DNA of 64,000 nt from Lunularia cruciata (GCA_948567375.1 OX419763.1:868001-932000), one strand, 5' to 3'; shown: positions 42,189-54,100, counted from the first letter of the stretch. The notes: generated by a model from the letters alone, not told the origin. A program made the numbers and translations.

Positions 42189-42861
42189 AGTGGCATTTGC
42201 ATGAAATTGTTGTTCAGTGCTCATTATTTCTGAGAATAGATAAAGCGAAGTGATGTGAAGCAGTGCTCGTTGCTTGAGCTTGATTCCAAGTATCAATTTC
42301 ACAATTATGTTTGTGAGTGTTTGGAGAAATTTGAAGTGCAAGTCAGAGTGCTTGTTGGATGTTGGATTCCACAGCCTTGATCTTCATTCTGTGTGTTTGA
42401 TCCTGAGTGAAGTGCAATCGAAGTAATGCCTTGACAGATCTGAGAGGAATTGTAGTGTAGGTAGTATTCTGCATTTGTGAGTGCAGTGTGAGGTTGATGT
42501 GAAGCAATTTCAATCGAGGAAGTTGTGCCTTTAGTGGAGGGGTGGAACACAATTCTGAGGCGAAGTCGTTTTGCAGAGAAGTGCCGTTTTTGGGAGAGCC
42601 TGAATCATCACAAATCAAGATTGTTTGGAAAGATTTGAAGGAGTTGTGATTATGGAGTGTTAAGTTGTGACAAGACTGCGAGTCAGTGCTTGTTACTCTC
42701 TTCTGGGTGTGGTTTCTACCTGAGAGACTAAAGAAGGACTCAAGAAGAACTGAAATTGTTACTTTTCTTTGTATTTGAACATTTCTGACTTGTATCTCTG
42801 CGGGAACGAACTTTACTTACCTGATTACCGCAAAAGTGATATTTGCCGGGTTGTCACAATA

Positions 42862-42879
42862 TCCCCGGCAGCGGCGCCA
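42862..42879 (-). other. Primer-binding site of L13
   Basis: On the minus strand this reads TGGCGCCGCTGCCGGGGA and starts seven bases after the end of the L13 LTR (42887). It is the cleanest PBS in the window. Internal sequence is cut off a few bases further on, at the L12 boundary (42858/42859). Confidence 0.85.
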
Positions 42880-42886
42880 AAAATCA

Positions 42887-45689
42887 TGTGACAACCCGGC
42901 AAATATTACTTTTCCGGTAATTGGGTAAGTAAAGTTTGTTGCCGTAGAGATACAAGTCAAAATTGGTCAAATACAAAGTCAAACAATAACAATGTAGTTC
43001 TTCTTGGTTGCATCTTTAATCTCTCAGGTAGAAAACACACCCAGAAGAGAGTAACAAGCACTGACTCGCAATCTTGTCACAAATTTCACACTCCTTAATC
43101 ACAACTCCATCAATTCTTTCCAAACAATCTTGGTTGTGATGATTGAGGTTCTCACAAAAATGGCACTTCACTGCAAAATGACTTTGCCTCAGATTTGCGT
43201 TCCACCGCTCCACTGAAGGCACAACTTCCTTGATCAAAATTGCTTCACATCAACTTTGCACTACACTCACAAATGCAGAATACTACCAACACTACAATTC
43301 CTCTCAGATCTGTCAAGGCAGTGCTTTGATTGCACTTCACTCAGGATCAAACACATAGACTGAAGATCAAGGCTGCAGAATCTAGCATCCAACAAGCACA
43401 CTGACTTGCACTTCAAATTTCTCCACACACTCACAAACACAAGCACAAAGTTGATACTCGGAATCAAGCTTAAGCGACGAGCACTGCTTCATAGCACTTT
43501 GCTTTATCTATTCTCAAAATTATGAGCACTGAACAACATAAGACTGAGAATGCCACTCTTAAATAGTGAAGCAATTGACAGTTATTTTCCTAATGTACCT
43601 CTTCCTAACAACTTTACAAACTTGTAGATCCAAAATGACAATGCACCTCTTCATATTTGCCTATTCAAATCTCAAATCGGTTTCTAATCCGATCCGATGT
43701 CTATTTCTTCTTTGGCTTTCAAACCCAATCCCGAAGTAACTGTACTTTTGACTACTCTATTCTTATGTTTCATAATTCCTACATCTTCTACCAGATCTAA
43801 CAATTCTCTTTCTTGATCTGACATTTCACTAGTGGGTAATCTATCTAAATCTTTATCCGTTTACCCACTCTTCTCTATTGTCTCCAATGGTAACTCAGAA
43901 GACATCTGTACCCCTACTTCATCTACTTTGGGTTTTGCTCTGACATCTTTTTGAAGTTTATCTATCTCTAACTTTACTTTACTAGATCTAATCTAATCGT
44001 GATATTGTCTTTGACTTCCAATATCTTCCTATCTACCCGAGTTCTAAGACTAATTAATAGAGCGTTCAAGTCTTTATCCTTTGCATGTCTCCTCCTTGTC
44101 TCTTGCACCAACAACTTCAACTCGTGCAGCCTCATCTCTTCAATACGGACACTATTTTCTATACTCAGCATTGCATTCATCTTGATTACGATCAGGTTTG
44201 GTTCCTCCTCGCGTTCTGAGTCTTCGGACTTGCACTCGGCTTCCCCTTTCGAGTCTTCCTCTGATGATGCAATCATCTCTATGCCTTTCCTTGGATTTCC
44301 TCTCATGGTCTTCCGAGGTCTTGTCTTCTCTGCGTCTTGGCTTTCTCCTTGTCGACTCCGCTTCTTCAACTTCTGAGTACTCACTTCTACCTCCATGCTC
44401 TTGCCCGTCTATGCATAGTACTCATCTGTGCTTTGGATTTGAAGAATGTATTGTTGCTCCTCCACGTCGACTTCTCTTCTCAAATCGGGATGGAAGTGAG
44501 ACACCATTCTATTGTGCTCCGCCGGATTGAGCAAATTCAACCCGAGGTAGAAATGTGCTGCAAATGGCACGATGTAGTGTGGAGGTGAGTTATCTCACAA
44601 ATTCCACACCATTTGTCTTGTCCTCCCAAGGAAGCACCTCGCCCAGTTGATAGGTTCTCCTACAAAAATCTTATGGAAGAACACCACTTGGTGTTTCATC
44701 ACATAAGTCGTTCTCTCCGGCTTTAGGATTGCCATGAGAGCACTCATGATCCCTCTCTTCACTGGATCTTTGTAACTCTTGACCTTATACCAATTCTTTG
44801 TTCTCTTCAAAGAGAAGGCATCCCTCACTTCTTGGGTTTCTTTGGCTACCTCTCCCTTCTCCAAGAACGTGGCACCCTGCTCCGCACCTGCCTCTCTTCT
44901 GAGCACTAATGTCCAATCCGACTCTGTCCAGCGAGCAAGATTTCCTCTCTTCCTCGGGGCCATCGAGACACTTACTCTTGATTATCTTGGTCATGAAACC
45001 TGGAAAACTTACATTCCAATTCCACGCCAAGAATGTGATCCGAAGTTGGCTCAAGACTTTGATTCTCGTGATCACATCTAACCTCCAAATTGCATGATTT
45101 CTCATTGAAAATTTGGAGTTCTTCTTTCCTCCTCCCATCTTTTTTGCTTCCTCACTATCTCTCAATTTCACTCTCTCAAATTCTCCTCTACACACTAGCG
45201 CGTCTTCAACTGTACTTCCCTTCCCACGATCCCATGCAGGACGACTCCTCAACGGTGAAGGAAAATTTCTCAACATTGCTTCGTTGTTAGCCCGATTTTT
45301 ATAGAGTCATGCCTTCTTCATCTCTCTTCAATTCAAGTTTCTACCAAGAAATCACACCTCTTGCATGCGCTTGTCATTGTCAATTGTACTTCACGCATAT
45401 GGCTGCCAGTTTTGAACAGTCCCTTCTTGAATTTCTCACCCCAAAGAAAGGTTGTTAGACTATCTTCGCCTTGGGTTGAGCTCTCCTACATACAAAGACT
45501 CCTTACTTTGGGTTGTATGCTGACAAGGCAAGTCCGAGTACTTTGCCTTATGACCCGAAACCACTTTACCTCGGGTTTCATCCCAAAGACTCTTTTCTCT
45601 GCCTTCTTTGGCCATACAGGCGCAATCCAACTTCTCTATACACTTCTTCTTATCCATTTTGAAAAAAGCAAAAAAATGTGGGTACCACA
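42887..45689 (-). mobile_element. L13: type A 5' LTR with PBS, internally deleted
   Basis: The LTR runs from 45689 (start, TGTGGGTACCACA on the plus strand) to 42887 (TGTGACAACCCGG), 2803 bp, about 1 kb short through a deletion inside the gene. Because a PBS follows it, this is a 5' LTR of a former full element whose internal region and 3' LTR are gone. The right-hand TSD copy would be TGTCC 45690-45694. The deletion endpoint coincides with the end of L12. Confidence 0.85.
43684..45276 (-). pseudogene. LTR-encoded type A protein of L13, large in-frame internal deletion
   Basis: Starts MLRNFPSPLRSRP at 45276. Parts: GGGKKNSKF, FLAWNWNVSFPGFM, SDWTLVLRREAGAEQG, YKVKSYKDPVKRG, HQVVFFHKIFVGEPINWARCF, HFYLGLNLLNPAE-like, SHFHPDLRREVDVEE, acidic SEEDSKGEAECKSEDSEREEEPNL. 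This is fused directly to VIKMNAMLSIENSVRIEEMRLHELKLLVQETRRR within one open frame (43974-44396), deleting about 0.97 kb of the coiled coil. The C-terminus ends EEIDIGSD at 43684. Frameshifts elsewhere disable it. Confidence 0.8.
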
Positions 45690-46978
45690 TGTCCACTCTA
45701 GAAGAAAAGTGATGTATGAGGTGGAGTTGAGTAGAAGAAGAGAAATGGAAAGTGAAAGTTTGGGGAGCGAGCAATCCATTCTAATAAGGCAACTTTGGTT
45801 GAGGAGAAGAGTATCAAGCAAGAAAGAAGCAAAGAAGGAGAAAAGCCCGCAAGAAAAAGTGAATTAGAGCGGAGGAGTGGAGTATCTACAAGAGATTGTA
45901 TGCCCATTGCTAATGAAGTTGGAGGAGAAGAAGAAAGAGATACAGTCAGAGTGACCGGAGGTAAAGACTATGTTGCAGGTGTTGGTGAGGTTAGAAGGAG
46001 AGAACTTGGAGTTGAAAAATAGTGTAACCCAAGGAGAGGAGCAGAAGGAAGTACTACAAGTAGATGCGGTAGTACAGAATTAGGTGATCAAGAACTTAAA
46101 GAGACAAATCGGAAGTAAAGAGCAAGTATAGAGCAGAATGTCATAGCCAAGGAATGGCACATATGAACGGAGTATGAAATCTTGAAATAGCAGTCTGCAG
46201 ATTCACAATTAGAAATCATCCATGTTATGGCAAGAGGCGCAGAGAAGGAGCAAGAGCTTGATAGAGTGATGCAGAGTGTAGAAGAGAAGAAGAAGCTTTG
46301 GCAAAGAGAGCTAACAGTGAGGTATAGAGAAGAAGAAAGATTGAGGGAATTACTTCGTAATCTGGAAGAGAAGATAGTTCAGAAAGAGAAGGAGCATGAG
46401 ATTGTGAAGGCCGAATTCAAGGCATAATTGGTGATGTATAGGGAAGACTGGCTGGCGGATTGGGAACATGAGAGAAGGATGAGGCTTGATCCACTCAAGG
46501 AGATCATAGTAAAGATGAATGCAATGTTGAGTACAGAAGCCAATGTAAGGATTAAAGAAATCAGATTGTACAAGTTAAGGTTGTTGGTGCAGGAGATGAG
46601 GAGAAGGAACACAAAGGATAAGCATTTGAATGCTTTGCTGATTAGTCTCAAAGCTCGTGTAGATAGGAAAATATTGGAAGTAGAAGACAATATCATGATT
46701 AGATTAGATTTAGTTAAGTTGGAAATAGATAAACTTTAGAAGGATATAAGAGTGAAGCCCAAAGTAGACGAGATAAGAATAAAAATATCTTTGGATTTTC
46801 CATTGGAGATATTAAAGAAGAGTGGGTTGCAAGGAGAAGATGTATGTAGATTACCCATGACGGGAATTGTAGATCAGGAAAAAGAAGTGTTAGAATTGGT
46901 AGAAGATCTAGTAGTTGTAAAACCCAAGGATAGAGTAGTATGTGAGGTTACTTTGAGATTGGAAGCAAAGGAAGAAGT
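45690..46978 (+). pseudogene. LTR-encoded type A2 protein of L14, C-terminal two thirds
   Basis: Begins in the middle region (KVMYEVELSRRREMESESLGSEQSILIR), then VEYLQEIVCPLLMKLEEKKKEIQ, a broken coiled coil, KEQELDRVMQSVEEKKKLWQRELTVRYREEERLRELLRNLEEKIVQKEKE, RLYKLRLLVQEMRRR-like, DKHLNALLISLKARVDRKILEVEDNI, GEDVCRLPMTGIVDQEKEVLELVEDLVVVKPKDRV. It is interrupted by L15 at EAKEEV; the last codons (VDIRLE, stop 50688-50690) follow L15. Several stops and a TAA at 46427 break it. Confidence 0.75.
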
Positions 46979-49900
46979 TGTGACAACCTAGCAAATATCA
47001 CTTTTGCGGTAATTGGGTAAGTAAAGTTTGTTCCCGCAGAGATACAAGTCAGAATTGGTCAAATACAAAGTCAATAGTCACAATTTCAGTTCTTCTTGAT
47101 CTCTTCTTTAAACTCTCAAGTAGAAACTACACCTAGAAGAGAGTAACAAGCTCACAATCTTGACAACTTGTCCCGAATACACACACATAATCACATCATA
47201 GCAAATTCTGTCCAAACAACTCTTGAGTGTGATGATTCAGATTCTCCGGAAGATGGCACTTCACTACGAAGACCGATTTTGCCTCAGAATTGTGTTCCAC
47301 CCCTCCACTGAAGCCACAACTTCCTTGATCAAAATTGCTTCACATCAACTTTGTGCTGCACTCACTAATGCAGAATACTAACAACACTACAATTCCTCTC
47401 AGATCTGTCAAGGCATTGCTCCGATTGCACTTCACTCAAGATCAAACACATAGAATGAAGATCAAGGCTGTGGAATCCAACATCCAACAAGCACACTGAC
47501 TTGCTCTTTGGAATTCTCTACACACTCACAATTACAACCACAAAATTGACAATTGGAATTAAGCTTAAGCGACGAGTACTGAGAACAACACTTTGCTTTA
47601 TCTATCTTCAGAAATTTAAATACTGAATAACATCATACTACGAATTCTCCCCTTAAATATTGAAGCAAACGGCAGACTTGCCTACCTAGGCACCGCTTCC
47701 TAACATCTCTTCCTACCTGTAGATCCCAAGTGACATCTATCTTTTCATATCTGCCCCTTCCTATCTCAAAATCGACACTTATCCCGATCCGATGTCTACC
47801 TCATCATCAGCTTCCAAACCCGATGATCTTCTTACTATTTCTCCTTCTTCGGGTATGGTGAATTCAACCAAGTCTTTGACTACTTCTACACTACAATCTA
47901 CAATTGAGCTCATAGGTAATCCATCTACACTCTTATCTCCTGACCCACTCTTCTCTAATGTGTCAATCCTCAAGTCCGATGACACTTGTATTCCTATTTC
48001 TATGACATTGGGTTTCTTCTCCATTGTCACACTATTCCAAATCTTCTCTAATTCTGAATTAACTAAATCTAATCTAAGACTCACATTATTCTCTACTTCT
48101 AACATCTTCCGATCTACACGCTCTCTCAATCGAATCAGCAATGTGTTCATATCCACATCTTTAGCTTTTCTCTTTTGAGTTTCCTGCACAAGCAACTTCT
48201 CATGTAGGTAGGCTTCTTCCAATCTCCCTTCAGCCTCCATGCTTAAGATGGCTCTCAACTTCCCCGCAACTTCTCCTACTGATTCCGACTCATATCCTCA
48301 AGAGTGCTATACCTTCAGTTCTTCACGATACATCTTCAGCTTGTCTTCGTACTCCGCAGCAAGCATATTCTTCTCCTCTGCATACTGGGTACTCTGTAAC
48401 TCAACACTTCTGACTAGCTCTCGTAATTGTTCTTCTTCTTGCCTGGCTGCTAACTCTCTCTGCCATGCTTGATCTTTTGCTGCTGCACTCTTCTTTAAGC
48501 TGTCCAACTCCTGCTCCATTACGATGTTCATCGCCTTCAAATGGACATTCTCAATGCGCACATCACTCACTTCTTCCTTCATCTTACCGAGCCACATTGT
48601 TTGTTCCTTGAATTCTCCGGCTCGCCTTTGCAGTTCCTTCTCCTTTTCTGCGTAGCTCCCTTGTAGCATGGTCAGCGTGTTCTTCAGCAAGCTTTCCTCC
48701 CTCCGAAGTTCTTCTACTTCCGTGCTTCTTTGGACTTGTTGCTCCTGCAACTCCTTCACTTCACTTACCAGAGACTTCACCATCTGTAATTCGTTCATCC
48801 CCTTCCTGCAATCTTGGGGAATTACTCTTTGATGCTCCTTCAACAGTTCCAGCAATGGTGTTACCACCTTCGTCAGATAGGATATCCTGCTGGAGTGCTC
48901 TTTCTCTTCATCACCCTCTTTGTCTGGAGTCTTCTCCTCCGTCATCAGCTCCTTCATCTGAAGTTGCGATCTTTGTATCTTCATCGTGTCCACACTTTCT
49001 TCGTCTTGGCCTCTTGAACTCGGCCATGTAGGATTCTCTACTTCCTCTTCTGCTCTTGACTTGTTTACTATCATCGTCTGATAAGCCTCACTTACTACTG
49101 CTGATTGCTGGACCTCTGGTTCCCCATTGTTATTGCTCCCTGACTCCTCACTTTTCAATCTGAGCTCCTCTTCTTCCGATTCCACTTCGTGCGACTCAGT
49201 CTCTTCCCCAGACTCCGATTCCGATGATGCCTCTTTTACGATCTTCGCCATCTGCAACCTCAGCCGCCAAGTCTTTCTTTGCATGGGAGGCGACTTTGCT
49301 TCTTCGGGTTTGCCACATTTCTTTGTCTTCGGACTGGTAATTTCTTCGACTTTCCACTATCCCGTCCTTGCAAAGTACTCGTCATTTGCTCGAAGATGCA
49401 GCATATATTGGCGCTCCTCCTTGTCTACTTCCCGTTGCAAATTGGGATGCATGTGCGACACCATACGATGATGCTCGTCTTTAGATAGTAAGTTCAGCCC
49501 AAAGTAGAAGTGGGCTACGAATGGTGCAAAATAATGTGGTGGCAAGCCTGTTCGCCAATTTACCACCATCTGCCTCTTTTGGTGATGGAAGCACTTTGCC
49601 CAATTCACTGGAGCTCCTGCAAACATTTGATGGAAGAAGACAGCCTGCTGCATGTTCACGTAGGTAGTTCATTCTGGCTTGAACATGGCCATCATCGCCC
49701 CCACAATACTTCTTCGGATCGGGTCCCGATAGGACTCCACCTTGTAGCCATTCATGGTTCTCGGAGCAAAGAACGAATTGCGGATTTCCGTTGTCTCCTC
49801 TACAGCATCACACTTCCGATAGAAGGTGATCCCTGTTGGTTCTCTTGCTTCTCTTCCCAATACCAACTTCCAATCCAACTTAGTCCATCGACCCAGATTG

Positions 49901-50666
49901 CCTCTCTTTCCTTCCACCTCGGGACCTTCCTCACAATTATTGGCAGTGATCTCTGCCATCACTCCCGGGAAACTGAAATTCTAGTTCCATGCTAAAAAGG
50001 TAATACAAAGTCTAATCAAGACTTTGATTCTCGCCACTATATCTACCCTTTGAATTGCAAAACCTCTCACCTCCAGCGCATTGGCCACCTTCTTTGCCAT
50101 GATCTGTTCTCTTGTTCTACGATGTTGGAAAATAAGACCCTCTCTTGGATGAGACACTCTTACTCCCTCAGGGTTTCGGAAAATCTCACTCTCAATGGGC
50201 TTCCGGACATGCATTACTACAGGACGACTACTCAAAGAAATTGAAAATTTACTCAAGGTATTCAACTTTCCCTTGCGCAGTCACAATTTTATATTGCCCC
50301 AAATTGCAGTCATTCTTCAGTCAATTTTGTCAGTGAATTTCTCTCTTTTGCGTGCACTCCCGGTCACTGTCAAGACATGCTTCTTGTGCCCCCGTCGTTT
50401 CTTGAAATGTACTTTCTTGCCACGTACAGAGGTTGTTAAACGGTCTTCGTCTTTCCTGCGTCTCCCAACCCGAAGACAGTGATCTTTGGACTTTTTCCCG
50501 CGTACTCCTCTTCCGAGTACCTCCATCATTGGATCCAATGTCATCTTCTTTGGATTTCCTCCGAAGTTACTTCCATCCATTCTTTGTCTGCAATTCAACT
50601 TTCAGTGCTTACTTTGTCTCTTAAACACTACTAACTATAGAAAAACAAAAAAATGTGGGTACCGTA
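46979..50666 (-). mobile_element. L15: type B solo LTR in the L14 gene
   Basis: Plus strand TGTGACAACCTAGC at 46979 to TGTGGGTACCGTA ending 50666 (the final CA has become TA), 3688 bp. The exact TSD GAAGT is at 46974-46978 and 50667-50671. The host reading EAKEEV / VDIRLE rejoins across it. It carries type B leader, gene 47779-50265 and inverted TATTTAA near 47653. No PBS or pol is present. Confidence 0.93.
47779..50265 (-). pseudogene. LTR-encoded type B protein of L15
   Basis: The homologous start codon (MPSKF) is changed to Thr-Leu-SKF; an ATG two codons upstream (50265) could serve. Parts: RKPIESEIFRNPEGVRVSHPREGLIFQHRRTREQIM, FLAWN then TAG at 49981, ANNCEEGPEVEGKRG, DWKLVLGREAREPTGITFYRKCDAVEE, NGYKVESYRDPIRRS, MQQAVFFHQMFAGAPVNWAKCFHHQKRQMVVNW, HFYFGLNLLSKDEHHRMVSHMHPNLQREVDKEE. 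A long open frame 49284-48307 (325 aa) then holds the acidic ESGEETESHEVESEEE region and most of the coiled coil. It ends ADDEVDIGSG at 47779. This is the best type B middle in the window. Confidence 0.8.
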
Positions 50667-50671
50667 GAAGT

Positions 50672-51167
50672 AGACATCAGATTGGAGTAGTAATAGTTTT
50701 GAGATTTGAAGAGGCAGATATGAAGAGGTGCATTTTCAGTTCAGATCTATAGGTAGGAAGAGTTGTTAGGAAACTGTATAGTTGTTAGCAACTCTTAATT
50801 GCTCTACTATTTAAAGGTGGCATCTATAATGTTATGTTGTTCAGTGCTCATAATTTCTAAAGATAAATAAAGCAAAGTGTTGTGAAGCAATGCACGTTGC
50901 TTGAGATTAATTTCAAGTATCAATTTTGTGTTTGGAGAATTCTGAATCCAAATCATTGTGCTTGTTGGACGTTGGATTCCGCAGTTGTGATCTTCATTCT
51001 GTGTGTTTGATCTTGAGTGAAGTGCAATTGGTGCAATGCCTTGACAGATTTGAGAGGAATTGTAGTGTTGGTAGTATTTTGCATTTGTGAGTGCAACATA
51101 GTGTTGATGTGAAGCAATTTTGATTGAGGAAGTTGTGCCTTCAATGGAGGTGTGACTTCAATGGAGG
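50672..51167 (+). other. L14 LTR: end of gene and start of the 3' region
   Basis: VDIRLE and stop 50688-50690, then the common 3' region with TATTTAAA at 50808-50815 and GATAAATAAAGC near 50866. It is interrupted at 51167 by L16. It continues at 54950-55178 and 58066-58156, ending CAGGTTGTCACA. Confidence 0.75.
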
Positions 51168-51172
51168 CGTGA
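51139..51172. repeat. 17-bp tandem duplication across the L16 insertion point
   Basis: CTTCAATGGAGGTGTGA (51139-51155) is followed by CTTCAATGGAGGCGTGA (51156-51172). The unit consists of 12 bases of L14 ending in the TSD GGAGG plus the first five bases of L16 (TGTGA). It therefore arose after L16 inserted; the second copy later changed T to C at the L16 tip. Confidence 0.8.
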
Positions 51173-54100
51173 CAACCCGGCAAATATCACTTTTGCGGTA
51201 ATTGGGTAAGTAAAGTTTGTTCCCGCAGAGATACGAGTCAGAATTGGTCAAATACGAAGTCAAACAGTAACATGTAGTTCTTCTTGGTTGTGTCTTTAAT
51301 CTCTCAGGTAGAAACCACACCCAGAAGAGAGTAACAAGCACTGATTCGTAGTCTTGTCACAAATTCACACTTCTCAATCACAACTCCATCAAATCTTTCC
51401 AAACAATCTTGATTGTGATGATTCAGGCTCTCCCAAAAACGGCACTTCACTGCAAAATGACTTTGCCTCAGAATTGTGTTCCACCCCTCCATTGAAGGCA
51501 CAACTTCCTCAATCGAAATTGCTTCACATCAACTTTGCACTACACTCACAAATGTAGAATACTACCAACACTACAATTCCTCTCAGATCTGTCAAGGCAT
51601 TGCTTTGATTGCGCTTCACTCAGGATCAAACACACAAAATGAAAATCAAGGCTGTGGAATCCAACATCCAACAAGCACACTGACTTGCACTTTGAATTTC
51701 TCCAAACACTCACAAACATAGACACAAAGTTGATACTCGGAATCAAGCTCAAGGGACGAGCACTGCTTCACAACACTTCGCTTTATCTATTCTCAGAAAT
51801 TATGATCATTGAACAACATTTGACTACAAATGCCACTCTTAAATAGTGAAGCAATCGATAGTTCTAACAACTATACCGTTCTACAACAACTCTTCTAACC
51901 TGCAGATCCGAAATGACAATGCACCTCTTCATATCTGCCCCTTCAAATCTCAAATCGGTTTCTACTACGATCCGATGTCTACTTCTTCTTTGGCTTTCAA
52001 ATCCGAACCCAAAGTAATCTTACTTCCGACTACTCTATCCTTGGGTTTCATATCTTCTACTTCATCTACCAGATCCAGCAATTCCCTTTCTTGATCTAAA
52101 ATTCCACTAGTGGGTAATCTATCTAACTCATTTTCTCCCGACCCACTCTTCTCTAATGTCTCCAATGGTAACTCTGAAGACATTTGTACTCCTATGTTAT
52201 CTACTTTGGGTTTTGCTCTAATGACCTTCCAAAGCTTCTTTATCTCTATTTTCACTAAGTCTAATCTGATTGAAATGTTGTCTTCTACTTCTAATATCTT
52301 CTTGTCTACACGAGTTCTTAACTTAATCAACAAAGCGTTCATATCGGTGTCTTTTGCCTGTCTTTTCCTCGTCTCTTGCACCAACAACTTCAACTCATGC
52401 AGTCTCATTTTCTTCAATTCAAACGCTAGCCTCTGTACTCAACATCGCGTTCATCTTGAGGACAATCTCCTTCAACGGCTCCAATCTCATCTTCCTCTCT
52501 TGCTCTCGATCTGCAGGCCAGTCCTCTCGGTACATTGCCAACTCTGCTTCGAACTCGGCTTTCACCGTCTCCTTCTCCTTCTCCTTCTGTACAACCTTCT
52601 CCTCCTGATTACGAAGTAACTCTCGTAATCTTTCTTCTTCTCTATATCGTGCCGCCAACTCTCGTTGCCAGAGTTGTTTCCTCTCTTCCACACCCTCCAT
52701 CACTCTATTGAGCTCTTGCTCTTTCTCTGCTACCCTCGCCATAGCATGGATAATTTCTAATCGTGAATTAGCAAACTGCTGCTTCAAGATTTCATATTCT
52801 GCTACTTGTCTCTCCCTTGCTATGTCACTCTTCCTCACAAGATCCTCTCGATAGCTCACTTCTCTCTTCAGGTCTTCAATTACTTGACTTCTCTCTATTG
52901 CTTCCGCTTGTAGTACTTCCCTTTCCTCCTCACCTCGGGTTATACTCTTCTTCAACTCCGAGTTCTCTTCTTCTAATTGTGCTAATACCTACAATACAGT
53001 CATCACCTCCAAACATGTCGACTGCACCTCTCTCTTCTTGTGCTCCAACTTCACCAACAATGGACACACAATTTCCTGTAGGTACTCCATTCCATTTCTC
53101 GCACCTACTTCTTCCTGCATAGAAATCTCCTTCCTTACTTCTTCTTCACCCAATACTCACCTTCTCCTCTGTAGTCTTTGTATTAGGATTGATGCCTCAC
53201 TCCCCGAGCTTTCTCCTACCTCTTCCTTTGCTTTACTCGGCCCCGCTTCACACTTCACCTTATGTCTTGAGCAAACTCCTCGCTGTATTGCGATCTTCTT
53301 TTCCTTGAGTATAGTTACTTTGTCCTCCAACTATGTGTTGTCTTCGGCTTCCATCTCGGCTTGCACTTCTTCTTCTTTGTATTTGTCAGCCGCCGGTACC
53401 GACGTCATCTCTCCCCCTTCATCACTATTGCTGCTCATATCTCCGCTTTGCAACGTTAGCTCAGGCTCCTCCTCGTGTTCCGAGTCTTCCATTTTGAGCT
53501 TGGCATCTCCTTTTGAGTCTTCATCCTCCGACTCAATTACCACCATACCTCGCCTTGGGTTGCCTCTCCGCATCTTCCAAGGTTTCTTGATATCTTTGGC
53601 TTCACCTTGCCGACCTCTCTTCTTTGTCATCAGAGTACTTGCTTCTATTACCCGTCTTCGTGTAGTAATCATCTGTGCTTCGGATTTGGAGAATGTACTA
53701 CTGTTCCTCCACATTGACTTCTCTTCTCAAGTCAGGATGGAAGTGAGACACCATTATGTTTTGCTCTGCCGAATTGAGCAAATTCAACCCAAGGTAGAAA
53801 TGTGCTACAAATGGCACGATGTAGTGTAGAGGCAACTTATCCCGCAAATTCCACACCATCTATCTTGTCCTCCCATGGAAGCACGACGCCCAATTAATAG
53901 GTTCTCCTGCAAACAACTTATGGAAGAACACCGCTTGGTGTTTCATCACATAAGTTGTTCTCTCCGGCTTCAAGATTGCCATGAGAGCACTCACGATCCC
54001 TCTCTTCACTGGATCCTTGTAACTCTCAACCTTATACCCATTCTTTGTTCTCTTCAAAGAGAAAGCATCTCTCACCTCCTGAGTCTCTTGAGCTATCTCT

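Larger units (their letters stand above)
39079..42858 (+). mobile_element. L12: best-preserved type A LTR, solo, without a matching TSD
   Basis: At 3780 bp it starts TGTGGTGCCCACATTTTTTC and ends CCGGGTTGTCACA. It contains leader 39079-39490 with TATAAAA at 39464, gene 39491-42064 with only two stops, TATTTAAG 42181-42188 and a 3' region. The five bases before it (CTAAC, 39074-39078) do not match those after it (ATATC, 42859-42863). To its right is the inverted PBS of L13. A solo LTR without TSD is the expected product of recombination between two different elements of one family. Confidence 0.9.
42120..43640. repeat. Long inverted repeat: tail-to-tail LTR ends of L12 and L13
   Basis: The last ~740 bases of L12 (plus strand) face the last ~750 bases of L13 (minus strand) with only 28 bases between them (42859-42886, the L13 PBS leader). 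The outermost 100 bases of the two arms agree at roughly 85-90 percent by eye. Transcription across it would give a long hairpin RNA of the most conserved LTR segment. Confidence 0.8.

Noticed and set aside
42887..42940. TGTGACAACCCGGCAAATATC repeats as ends of a DNA transposon with terminal inverted repeats
   Set aside because: They are LTR 3' tips read on the opposite strand. The tips are followed by a PBS at 13301, 42862 (minus) and 58164, and the opposite LTR end follows a polypurine tract.
53038..53829. A 263-codon plus-strand frame and similar long Ser/Leu-rich frames (for example 40357-40905 minus, 29221-29796 plus)
   Set aside because: They are antisense shadows of the acidic and coiled-coil parts of the LTR genes; the E/K-rich sense codons give S/L/F-rich antisense frames without stops. 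The sense strand has the conserved protein motifs.
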